8,493 nt of DNA, from assembly GCA_024278395.1 (NCBI GenBank), contig JAJRTG010000031.1:1-8493 (forward strand), read 5' to 3'. The position numbers and the translations under genes were made by a program. This DNA comes from Fidelibacterota bacterium. GTDB lineage: Bacteria; Bipolaricaulota; Bipolaricaulia; UBA7950; UBA9294. Below the pieces are notes generated by a model. It made no database searches. It was not told the DNA's origin and saw nothing but the letters and a program-made list of their open reading frames with translations. This document shows, piece after piece, positions 1 to 5,985 of the stretch (the stretch's first letter is position 1; every line of letters starts with the position of its first letter).

Positions 1-882
1 CCGGAGGTGCTGAAGCAGTTGATGGAGAAGTACGGCCTGAACGATCCGATATGGGTGCAGTACTCCCGGTGGCTGAAGAACGTTCTTCACGGTAATCTCG
101 GGTATTCCGAGTCGGCCAATATGGAAGTGATGCAGGCGATCAAGCGGTTCCTGCCAGCGACCGCACAGCTCGCCATGTTTGCCGTGATTCCGGTGATATT
201 CGGCGGGATATGGCTGGGGGTGTTGTCGGCGGTCCACCATAATGGGATCATCGATCACACCACCCGCATCATCGCTCTGACGGGCTGGTCTCTCCCCACG
301 TTCGTGATGGGCCTTCTGTTGCTCATGCTGTTCTACCGGTGGTTCCCGCCGGGGGAGCTGAGCATCTGGGCGGCGCGCATCGTCGACTCTCCCCAGTTCA
401 TCCGCTACACAGGGATGAACGCGATCGATGCGATCCTGAACGGAAACCTTGCGGTCTTGGGGGATGCGCTGCGGCACCTCGTCCTCCCGGTCTTTACGCT
501 CGCTTATATCCAGTGGGCGCTCCTTCTGCGCGTCATGCGGTCGTCGATGCTTGAGACCCTGCGCCAGGATTACATAACCACCGCACGGGCCAAGGGGTTG
601 AAAGAGAAGGTCGTGATCAAGAAGCACGCACGGGCCAACGCGCTCCTCCCGGTGATCACGATCGCCGGGGTGATGGTGGCGGGGCTGTTACGTGGAGTGG
701 TTATCACGGAGACGATATTCAATTATCACGGCTTAGGCCTGTTCGCCGTGCAGGCCGCGCAGCAGCTCGACTTTCCGGCGATCATTGGGTTCGCGTTGTT
801 CACCGGACTCTTGATGATCGTCGCCAACCTGATCGTGGACCTGCTCTACGCGTACATCGATCCACGGGTGAAACTGGGCTAG
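1..882 (+). CDS. ABC transporter permease, DppB/OppB type (5' end outside window)
   Basis: This is an inner-membrane permease subunit of a peptide/nickel/oligosaccharide-class ABC importer; it would pair with a DppC-type subunit to form the solute channel. The frame is open from the first base (P-E-V-L-K...), and these residues align with residues 50 onward of the complete paralogue at 1878-2906. About 49 N-terminal residues, including the first membrane helix, are therefore missing, and the GTG at 7 is not a real start. The EAA loop that contacts the ATPase is present (DYITTARAKGLKEKVVIKKH), as is the family C-terminus YAYIDPRVKLG. The gene ends in TAG, 13 bases before the DppC-type gene, so the two are co-transcribed. 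I count about 72 differences from the downstream paralogue over 293 residues (about 75% identity). The family is certain; the substrate cannot be read from permeases, and no binding protein or ATPase gene lies in the window. Confidence 0.93.
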   Translation, partial: PEVLKQLMEKYGLNDPIWVQYSRWLKNVLHGNLGYSESANMEVMQAIKRFLPATAQLAMFAVIPVIFGGIWLGVLSAVHHNGIIDHTTRIIALTGWSLPTFVMGLLLLMLFYRWFPPGELSIWAARIVDSPQFIRYTGMNAIDAILNGNLAVLGDALRHLVLPVFTLAYIQWALLLRVMRSSMLETLRQDYITTARAKGLKEKVVIKKHARANALLPVITIAGVMVAGLLRGVVITETIFNYHGLGLFAVQAAQQLDFPAIIGFALFTGLLMIVANLIVDLLYAYIDPRVKLG

Positions 883-895
883 GGGGCGGAAGAAT

Positions 896-1861
896 ATGCG
901 AATGAGTTCTGAATACGAAGCACCCGGCAGGTTCTACTCTTTTGTGCTGTGGTTCTTTCTGATACCGGTGCGGATCTATCGGTCGAAGATCCTGCGCAAG
1001 CTCCTCAAGAACCCGATCTCTGTGGCCGGATTCGCTCTGGTGATATTCTTCGCGGTGATCGCCCTCCTCGCCCCTGTACTCGCTCCGCCGGCCCGTCCGA
1101 GCCGCCCATATCAGATCCCCCGCTCCGGGTACAGCGCTGTTCCCAAACCCCCGAGTCCGGAGCATCCGTTCGGAACTACTGAGGGACAGTACGACATCTA
1201 TTACGGAATCATTTGGGGGACGCGCACCGCCTTCTACGTCGGCCTTGTGGTCGTGGGCGCCGCCGCCGGGATCGGGATCGTGATCGGGTCCTTCTCCGCT
1301 TATTACGGGGGATTGATCGATGAAGGAGTGATGCGGATTACCGACATCTTCATGTCCTTCCCGTTTCTGGTTGCAGCGATGGTCCTGACGACAATATTGG
1401 GAAAGGGGCTCGATAAAGTTATCGTAGCTCTAATTGTATTTGGTTGGATGGGTTACGCCCGTGTCATTCGCAGTGAGATCTTGAGCATACGCGAGTTGGC
1501 ATATGTAGAAGCGGCCAGGGCCCTCGGGGCGAACGATGTGCGGATAATCTTCCGCCATGTGCTCCCGAACTCCATCTACCCGATCCTCGTGCAGGCCTCC
1601 ATGGACATCGGTTCCATGGTCCTTACGGCGGCCGCGCTGAGCTTCCTCGGGGTGGGAGCGGAGCCGGGTTACGCAGATTGGGGACAGATGATCAGCTTTG
1701 CTCGCAACTGGATCCTGGGCGGGCAGGGGAATCCTCTCCAATTCTGGTATACGGTCATATATCCCGGAGCCGCCATACTCTTCTTCTGCCTTGGGTGGAA
1801 CCTGCTTGGGGATGCGTTGCGCGACGTCCTTGATCCGCGCATGAGGGGGCGGAAGGCATAG
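896..1861 (+). CDS. ABC transporter permease, DppC/OppC type
   Basis: This is the second permease subunit of the Dpp/Opp-class importer, 321 residues, a normal length for the family. A cytoplasmic N-terminus of about 40 residues leads to a first membrane helix (about 43-64), followed by a Pro-rich extracytoplasmic segment with the family motif HPFGTTEGQYD (90-100). The core permease domain (about 105-310) carries the EAA loop LAYVEAARALGANDVRIIFRH at 201-221 and ends with the typical GDALRDVLDPRMR. The ATG at 896 follows a purine-rich G-rich stretch (883-894) that serves as ribosome site; an ATG two codons later is an equally acceptable start. It sits 13 bases after the upstream B-type gene and 16 bases before the next one, so all three read as one transcript. 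It is the only C-type partner in the window for two B-type subunits. A short A/T-rich patch around 1390-1445 lies inside the conserved domain without breaking the frame. Confidence 0.95.
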   Translation: MRMSSEYEAPGRFYSFVLWFFLIPVRIYRSKILRKLLKNPISVAGFALVIFFAVIALLAPVLAPPARPSRPYQIPRSGYSAVPKPPSPEHPFGTTEGQYDIYYGIIWGTRTAFYVGLVVVGAAAGIGIVIGSFSAYYGGLIDEGVMRITDIFMSFPFLVAAMVLTTILGKGLDKVIVALIVFGWMGYARVIRSEILSIRELAYVEAARALGANDVRIIFRHVLPNSIYPILVQASMDIGSMVLTAAALSFLGVGAEPGYADWGQMISFARNWILGGQGNPLQFWYTVIYPGAAILFFCLGWNLLGDALRDVLDPRMRGRKA

Positions 1862-1877
1862 TCCGGGCGAGGCGTCG

Positions 1878-2906
1878 ATGCTGAGCTATATCCTCCGACG
1901 GTTGCTTCTCGTGCCTTGGGTTCTGCTGGGCCTCACGTTCATCATCTTCGGGTTCCTCCAGCTCCTCGGGCCCAATCAACGGTTGAGCACCTACATACGT
2001 GATCCCGCGCAGCTCAAGCAGGGCCCGGAGGTGTTGAAACAATTGGCTCACAAATACGGCTTGGACGATCCGATTTGGATTCAGTACGGCCGATGGTTGA
2101 ACAACGTGATCCACGGGAACCTCGGGTATTCCGAGTCGGCGAACATGCCGGTGGACAAAGCGATCCTGCGTTTTCTCCCCGCCTCGACGGAGCTGGCCCT
2201 CTATGCCATCATCCCGATGATCATGGGGAGCATCTGGCTGGGAACGCTGTCAGCCGTGCACCACAATGACCCGCTGGATCACGCTACACGAATAATGGCG
2301 CTGACCGGATGGTCGTTTCCCACCTTCGTGTTCGGACTGTTGGTTCTGATGCTTCTCTACCACTGGTTCCCCGCGGGGCGATTGAGTATATGGGCCGATA
2401 GAATCGTGAACAGCCCGGGGTTCGTCCGCTACACCGGCATGAACACGGTTGACGCCATTCTGAACGGTAATCTGCCCGTCTTTCTCGATGCTCTGCGCCA
2501 CATGGTCCTCCCGGTGATCACCCTCTCGTACGTTTCCTGGGCGTTGATCCTGCGAGTCACGCGCTCTTCGATGCTTGAGACCCTGCGACAGGACTACATC
2601 ACCACCGCGCGGGCGAAGGGGCTGCGGGAGAGTGTGGTCATCAAGAAGCACGCGCGCAGGAACGCGATGCTCCCGGTGGTGACCCTCGCCGGCCTGATGG
2701 TCGCCGGGTTGATCAACGGCGTGGTGATCGTGGAGACGATATTCAACTACCACGGGTTGGGGCTGTTCGCCGTCCGTGCCGCTCAGCAGCTCGACTTCGC
2801 CGCCATCCTTGGGTTTGCCCTGTTCAACGGGTTGCTCCTCGTGATGACAAACCTGGTGATCGATATCCTTTACGCCTACCTTGATCCGCGCGTAAAGCTT
2901 CAGTAA
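1878..2906 (+). CDS. ABC transporter permease, DppB/OppB type (second copy)
   Basis: This is a complete 342-residue B-type permease of the Dpp/Opp class. It has an N-terminal helix (about 7-30), a large extracytoplasmic segment (31-100) with the family motif YGLDDPIWIQY...GNLGYS, then five further helices. The EAA loop lies at about 239-259 (DYITTARAKGLRESVVIKKH), and the C-terminus is the typical YAYLDPRVKLQ. The ATG at 1878 follows the DppC-type stop by 16 bases, with a weak GCGAGGCG ribosome site, consistent with translation within an operon. It is about 75% identical to the B-type gene at 1-882, with long runs of shared nucleotides, so the pair arose by duplication around the C-type gene. 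The operon appears to end here: the next gene is convergent, and only 6 bases separate this stop from the end of that gene's extended frame. I see no hairpin plus T-run between them. Confidence 0.95.
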   Translation: MLSYILRRLLLVPWVLLGLTFIIFGFLQLLGPNQRLSTYIRDPAQLKQGPEVLKQLAHKYGLDDPIWIQYGRWLNNVIHGNLGYSESANMPVDKAILRFLPASTELALYAIIPMIMGSIWLGTLSAVHHNDPLDHATRIMALTGWSFPTFVFGLLVLMLLYHWFPAGRLSIWADRIVNSPGFVRYTGMNTVDAILNGNLPVFLDALRHMVLPVITLSYVSWALILRVTRSSMLETLRQDYITTARAKGLRESVVIKKHARRNAMLPVVTLAGLMVAGLINGVVIVETIFNYHGLGLFAVRAAQQLDFAAILGFALFNGLLLVMTNLVIDILYAYLDPRVKLQ

Positions 2907-2912
2907 GGGTGC

Positions 2913-2963
2913 TCACGGCTCCCAGGGGGCCATCAGCGGGTGGCGGTCGTAGTTGTATCCTCC
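2913..2963 (-). other. In-frame C-terminal tail of the beta-helix gene after the TAG
   Basis: Reading the same frame past the TAG (2966-2964) gives GGYNYDRHPLMAPWEP and then TGA at 2915-2913. This matches the known end of NosD-like beta-helix proteins (GG-x-N-x-DR-x-PL-M-x-PW), so these 16 codons are the original end of the gene. Full length would be 266 residues, counting one residue at the TAG. The tail is intact, which means the TAG is a recent nonsense change, a sequence error, or a read-through site. TAG ends the DppB- and DppC-type genes at 882 and 1861 with normal family C-termini, which argues against genome-wide recoding of TAG. Confidence 0.85.
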
Positions 2964-3713
2964 CTAGATCTTGTGTGGGAGGTCGCCGATTCCGTCGCTG
3001 TTCTTGTCTTTTCCGTGGTACTGCTTGCCCCAGAAGTTTCCCTCTCTGCCGTTGTCCCATACGTTGTATCCCATGTCCATTACCACCGCTTCGAAGAAGT
3101 TGTTGTGATAGATCCTGTTACCTCCGCTTCCCAGGTAGAGGGAAAGGGAGGCGCGGCCGCGGAAGGTGTTTCCCACGATAAGGTTGGAGGTTGAGCCGTC
3201 CATAACGACGATTCCGCTGTTCCTACCGACAAACTCATTTTCCTCTATCGTGCTGTTCCTGCACTTCTCCATGCTGATTCCCATTCCTGTGCAGTCCACG
3301 AAACGGCTCCTTCTCACAATCGCCCCGGAGAGGCCCTTCAGGACTAGGCCCACGGAATTTCCGCTGAACTCGCAGTCCTGGATCAACACGTGCGGAACTC
3401 CAATGATTTGTATGCCTGCGACGGATGCACTCTGGATCGAGACGTTACTGATCACAATGTATGCGAGCACGTTGGTGATCCTTATCCCGAAACCCGCGGT
3501 GCCCGCGTTGATCATCCAGCCGTCGATCAGGAACGGATCGCCCTTGGTGCCTTCGCCGCCTACGATCCCGTTTTTCGGGTTCAGATCCGCAGGGCTGGAG
3601 ATGACGATAGCCCCATGAGGGCTCCTTCCGTTCTCCCCGTAGCCCGCGGCGGGCATCGCCGTCAGGGCGATCAGAATAATAATCGACAGCGTATACAACA
3701 GCCTCCTGTTCAT
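2964..3713 (-). CDS. Secreted NosD-like right-handed beta-helix protein, C-terminus cut by TAG
   Basis: This is an exported protein of 249 residues. Its N-terminal signal peptide has basic residues (MNRR), a hydrophobic core at 5-18 and a likely cut near PAAG (21-24). Residues 34-66 carry the lead-in typical of NosD-like/pectate-lyase-like proteins (I-x-x-PADLNPKNGIVGGEGT...DPFLIDGW). Residues about 77-210 form short parallel beta-helix rungs (IRITNV.., IVISNVSI, VLIQDCEFSGN, STIEENEF, NLIVGNTF, RIYHNNFF). The C-terminal block NVWDNGREGNFWG...DKNSDGIGDLPHKI (217-249) is the usual end motif of these proteins, but the normal continuation (I-x-GG-x-N-x-DR-x-PL) follows the TAG in the same frame. 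A ribosome site GGGGAGGT lies 5-6 bases before the ATG, and a promoter lies at 3743-3770. The family binds or cleaves surface carbohydrates or has a structural role; no catalytic residues can be assigned here. No nos genes are adjacent, so a role in nitrous oxide reductase maturation is not supported. Confidence 0.88.
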   Translation of the reverse strand: MNRRLLYTLSIIILIALTAMPAAGYGENGRSPHGAIVISSPADLNPKNGIVGGEGTKGDPFLIDGWMINAGTAGFGIRITNVLAYIVISNVSIQSASVAGIQIIGVPHVLIQDCEFSGNSVGLVLKGLSGAIVRRSRFVDCTGMGISMEKCRNSTIEENEFVGRNSGIVVMDGSTSNLIVGNTFRGRASLSLYLGSGGNRIYHNNFFEAVVMDMGYNVWDNGREGNFWGKQYHGKDKNSDGIGDLPHKI

Positions 3714-3742
3714 CTTGCACCTCCCCTGTGCTTGTCGGGATC

Positions 3743-3770
3743 AGTGTAGGCATGTCCCCATACGAATCAA
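3743..3770 (-). promoter_or_regulatory. Candidate sigma70 promoter for the beta-helix gene
   Basis: On the minus strand a -35 element TTGATT (3770-3765) and a -10 element TACACT (3748-3743) are separated by 16 bases. Transcription would begin near 3735, leaving a leader of about 22 bases that contains the GGGGAGGT ribosome site. The placement fits well, but both elements are imperfect matches and a chance hit is possible. Confidence 0.45.
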
Positions 3771-3898
3771 ACTCCGCGGGGATCGCCCCCTCTTACGGAA
3801 CCGGACACATGGGGCGCAGGAAAGCGGAGAAGATGTCCGGACGACTGCGGCCGGAGTTCGTTCCTCCCCTGGGTTGAGTGGGCTATCATGCCGGAGTG

Positions 3899-3907
3899 AA
3901 GGGAGGG
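3899..3907 (+). promoter_or_regulatory. Ribosome binding site deciding the start of the PKD-thioredoxin gene
   Basis: AAGGGAGGG lies three bases before a GTG at 3911. This supports GTG 3911 as the start rather than the in-frame GTG codons at 3878 or 3896, which have no purine-rich stretch in front. Starting at 3911 also puts the lipobox cysteine at residue 27, a normal position. A TATCAT (3884-3889) just upstream could be the -10 box, but no convincing -35 accompanies it. Confidence 0.5.
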
Positions 3908-3910
3908 ATC

Positions 3911-4726
3911 GTGCGTAATAAGAATCGATTATGGCGAAGGATGATCGTTTTCGTCGGCCTTGTCCTGCTTTTCGGGATGCTCTTCGGCTGTTCGGATGGT
4001 GAGAAGCCCCGTGTCCTCTTGAACGCGCCGGTGGTGAGCGGGCCCGCACCTCTTGCGGTGGCGTTCGACCTGTCTCACTCCAAGATTCCGCAGGGGGCGT
4101 CCGTGCAGTATACCCTCGACTTCGGGGACGGGACCCCCACCGCAACCGGCACCGACCTCAACATCATCGTTCACCACACCTACGAGATCCCAGGGACGTT
4201 CACCGCTCGACTCACGGTGACCGACGCCGAGGGGCGCCGGGGTGAGGACTCCCTCACGATCACGGTCAGCGATGACGGACCGCCGGTCGGGACGGACGTC
4301 GGGATGACCGCCCCCGACTTCACCGCCCACACCACCGACGGTGGGGAGATCACCCTGTCCGATTACCGTGGGCAGGTGGTCCTCCTCGAGTTCTGGGGCG
4401 CGTGGTGCACACCGTGCAAGGCGAGCATGCCCCGCCTGCAGGACCTGTATGACCGCTATCACGCACAGGGGTTGGTGGTCATCGCTGTGAGCACCGATCC
4501 TGACGAGCAGGACACGATCGATTTCCTCACCGAGAACGATTACACAGACTTCATCAGCGTATGGGCGCCGGGAGGGAAGCACGGGAGCCCGATCACCAAG
4601 CTCTACGGGGTGGACAGCTCACTTGTCGGAATCCCGCGCACCTACCTCATCGACCGGCAGGGAGTGATCCGCTACGTCGGACATCCGCTCGATCTTGACG
4701 ATCAGCTTGTTGAAGGACTCCTGTAA
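3911..4726 (+). CDS. Lipoprotein with PKD domain fused to TlpA-type thioredoxin
   Basis: This is a membrane-anchored extracytoplasmic thiol-disulfide protein of 271 residues from the GTG at 3911. It begins with a basic N-terminus (RNKNRLWRR), a hydrophobic stretch (11-25) and a lipobox LFGC (24-27), so C27 would carry the lipid. Residues about 33-119 form a PKD domain, an Ig-like beta-sandwich, with the hallmark DFGDG (70-74) and HTYEIPGTFTARLTVTD (89-105). Residues about 127-271 form a TlpA/AhpC-TSA-like thioredoxin fold. It starts with APDFTAHTTDGGEITLSDYRG, carries the active site WCTPC (C166, C169) in the context FWGAWCTPCK, and has the cis-proline loop GIPRTYLIDRQG (P242). The likely role is reduction or exchange of disulfides in envelope proteins or cytochromes; PKD domains usually mediate protein or carbohydrate contact. 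No DsbD/CcdA electron donor is in the window. Its last 80 bases overlap the convergent MFS gene. Confidence 0.93.
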   Translation: MRNKNRLWRRMIVFVGLVLLFGMLFGCSDGEKPRVLLNAPVVSGPAPLAVAFDLSHSKIPQGASVQYTLDFGDGTPTATGTDLNIIVHHTYEIPGTFTARLTVTDAEGRRGEDSLTITVSDDGPPVGTDVGMTAPDFTAHTTDGGEITLSDYRGQVVLLEFWGAWCTPCKASMPRLQDLYDRYHAQGLVVIAVSTDPDEQDTIDFLTENDYTDFISVWAPGGKHGSPITKLYGVDSSLVGIPRTYLIDRQGVIRYVGHPLDLDDQLVEGLL

Positions 4727-5885
4727 ATCCGCCGCGCCGCCAACGGCGGAGCCACATGAGGACGAACCCTGACCCGATCAGTCCGACCGCGCTTCCAAAC
4801 GGGAAGGCAGCGCTCAACCCGAACCCGTCGGCGATCAACCCGGAGGTCGGGGGACCGATCATCTGACCGGCGGCGAACGCGGCTCCCTGCAGTCCGGCGA
4901 GAGTTCCCATTCCATGCGTACGCCCAAGCTCGGTGCGGAACGCGAGGATCGACGCCCGCGACAGGGCCGACAGCGCTCCGATCATGAACATGATGCCGAC
5001 GATCAACCACACCCGATGGACGAACGGGACTGCAAGGAGGAGGAGCGGAGCGAGTATGCTCCCGAGGATGATCTGGGGGAAGCGGGGAAAGCGATCGGCG
5101 AGGAAACCGAACGGGATCTGAAGGAGCCCCCCTCCGAGCATGTAGACTGACAGCACCAGTCCGATGCTCGCCTCCCCCAGTCCGTCGCTCGCGGCGGCGA
5201 ACAGAGGGTAGAACGTGTTGAACCCCTGGCGCCAGAACCCGCGCGTCGCCACGTAGATGCAGATCGCCTTCACTCCGTCGTTCTTGATCACGTCATTCAG
5301 TGGGACGATCTCCACCTTGTTTTGAGCGGTGCTCCGGGCGTGATCGGCGGGAAGGGTTCTCGCCACGAGTAGGAGGGCGATGAGGCTCAGGCCGCCCATC
5401 CCGTAGAACGCCGCCTGATACGAGAACGCCGCGCTCAGGCTCCCGCCGAGGAGCGGGCCGAGGGCCATCCCGAGGAACATCGCCGAGTAGAAGCCGTTCA
5501 TATACCGACCCTCCTTCCCCGGCGGGGTGATGTCCCCGATGTACGCCTGTGCGATCGGGGTGACCATGACCGAGGCCCCTCCCTGGAGGAGGCGGAAGAC
5601 GCCGAGCTGCCACAGGCTCCCCGCGACGGCATACAGCACCGAGACCACGGCGTATCCGGCGAGACCGGCGACGAGCATCCGCTTGCGTCCGATCCGGTCG
5701 GAGAGCCTTCCCAGGAACGGCCCGAGCAGGCTGCGGGAGAGCGAGAACGCGGCGATCACCAGCCCGATGGTGACCCCCTTGGCGGAGAAGGTCTTGGCGT
5801 ACAGGGGAAGGATCGGGGCGATGATCCCCACTCCGATCATGGCGACCGAGACGGCGATGAACAGGCTGATGAAGGTTTTTTTCAT
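4647..5885 (-). CDS. MFS transporter, DHA1 drug:H+ antiporter type
   Basis: This is a predicted 12-helix inner-membrane efflux pump of 412 residues. The major-facilitator motifs are plain. Motif A is GRLSDRIGRKR (59-69). Motif B, RLLQGGASVMVTPIAQAYIGD (98-118), has the Arg used in proton coupling. The antiporter motif C is GMALGPLLGGSL (139-150), and a weaker motif A repeat, GFLADRFPRF (260-269), lies in the C half. Together these place it with 12-TM drug:proton antiporters such as TetA-like and multidrug pumps; the substrate is unknown. The ATG at 5885 has GGGAG six bases upstream. The transport domain ends near RRWRRG (380-385). The remaining 26 residues or so (387-412) are a polar, Arg-rich tail read from the antisense of the thioredoxin gene, probably gained by loss of an earlier stop. 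It diverges from another MFS gene at 5986, and a promoter for it is proposed at 5915-5944. Confidence 0.93.
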   Translation of the reverse strand: MKKTFISLFIAVSVAMIGVGIIAPILPLYAKTFSAKGVTIGLVIAAFSLSRSLLGPFLGRLSDRIGRKRMLVAGLAGYAVVSVLYAVAGSLWQLGVFRLLQGGASVMVTPIAQAYIGDITPPGKEGRYMNGFYSAMFLGMALGPLLGGSLSAAFSYQAAFYGMGGLSLIALLLVARTLPADHARSTAQNKVEIVPLNDVIKNDGVKAICIYVATRGFWRQGFNTFYPLFAAASDGLGEASIGLVLSVYMLGGGLLQIPFGFLADRFPRFPQIILGSILAPLLLLAVPFVHRVWLIVGIMFMIGALSALSRASILAFRTELGRTHGMGTLAGLQGAAFAAGQMIGPPTSGLIADGFGLSAAFPFGSAVGLIGSGFVLMWLRRWRRGGFTGVLQQADRQDRADVRRSGSLPAGR

Positions 5886-5914
5886 CCAGAGCTCCCAATG
5901 GTCGGATTGCGGTT

Positions 5915-5944
5915 AAGATAGCCGATGTGCGGCCGCGCTTCCAA
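5915..5944 (-). promoter_or_regulatory. Candidate promoter for the DHA1-type MFS gene
   Basis: On the minus strand, TTGGAA (5944-5939) and TATCTT (5920-5915) are 18 bases apart, each a 4/6 match to the sigma70 consensus. Transcription would start near 5907, about 20 bases before the ATG, leaving room for the GGGAG ribosome site. Its -35 box is only 4 bases from that of the opposite promoter, so the two would share one control region. Confidence 0.4.
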
Positions 5945-5948
5945 CCCC

Positions 5949-5977
5949 TTGCCGACCTCCGCGGGAGGGGGTATGAT
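5949..5977 (+). promoter_or_regulatory. Candidate promoter for the fosmidomycin-resistance-type MFS gene
   Basis: TTGCCG (5949-5954) and TATGAT (5972-5977) are separated by exactly 17 bases. The -10 matches 5/6 and the -35 matches 4/6 of the sigma70 consensus. The predicted transcription start (about 5984-5986) falls on or next to the GTG start codon of the gene, which suggests a leaderless mRNA. The spacer holds an inverted repeat CCTCC-GCG-GGAGG (5956-5968), a possible operator. Confidence 0.5.
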
Positions 5978-5985
5978 CCCTCGCC

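Noticed and set aside
7..9. GTG at 7 as the start codon of the first permease gene
   Set aside because: The preceding bases encode P-E, which match the paralogue at residues 50-51, so the frame continues upstream of the window.
1390..1445. A/T-richer patch inside the DppC-type gene as a sign of insertion or transfer
   Set aside because: The patch encodes normal conserved-domain residues without a change in length; local codon choice explains it.
2250..2753. A 167-codon minus-strand open frame opposite the second DppB-type gene
   Set aside because: It is the antisense shadow of a highly conserved permease; its His/Arg/Gln-rich composition reflects the complementary codons.
2964..2966. Genome-wide reassignment of TAG to an amino acid
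   Set aside because: TAG ends the permease genes at 882 and 1861 exactly where the families normally end, so TAG works as a stop in this genome.
2964..3713. Assignment of the beta-helix gene as nosD of a nitrous oxide reductase cluster
   Set aside because: No nosZ, nosF, nosY or nosL is nearby; the beta-helix fold is shared by many unrelated secreted proteins.
3874..3889. TTGAGT and TATCAT as a promoter for the PKD-thioredoxin gene
   Set aside because: The two elements are only 4 bases apart, and no good -35 box lies 16-18 bases before TATCAT.
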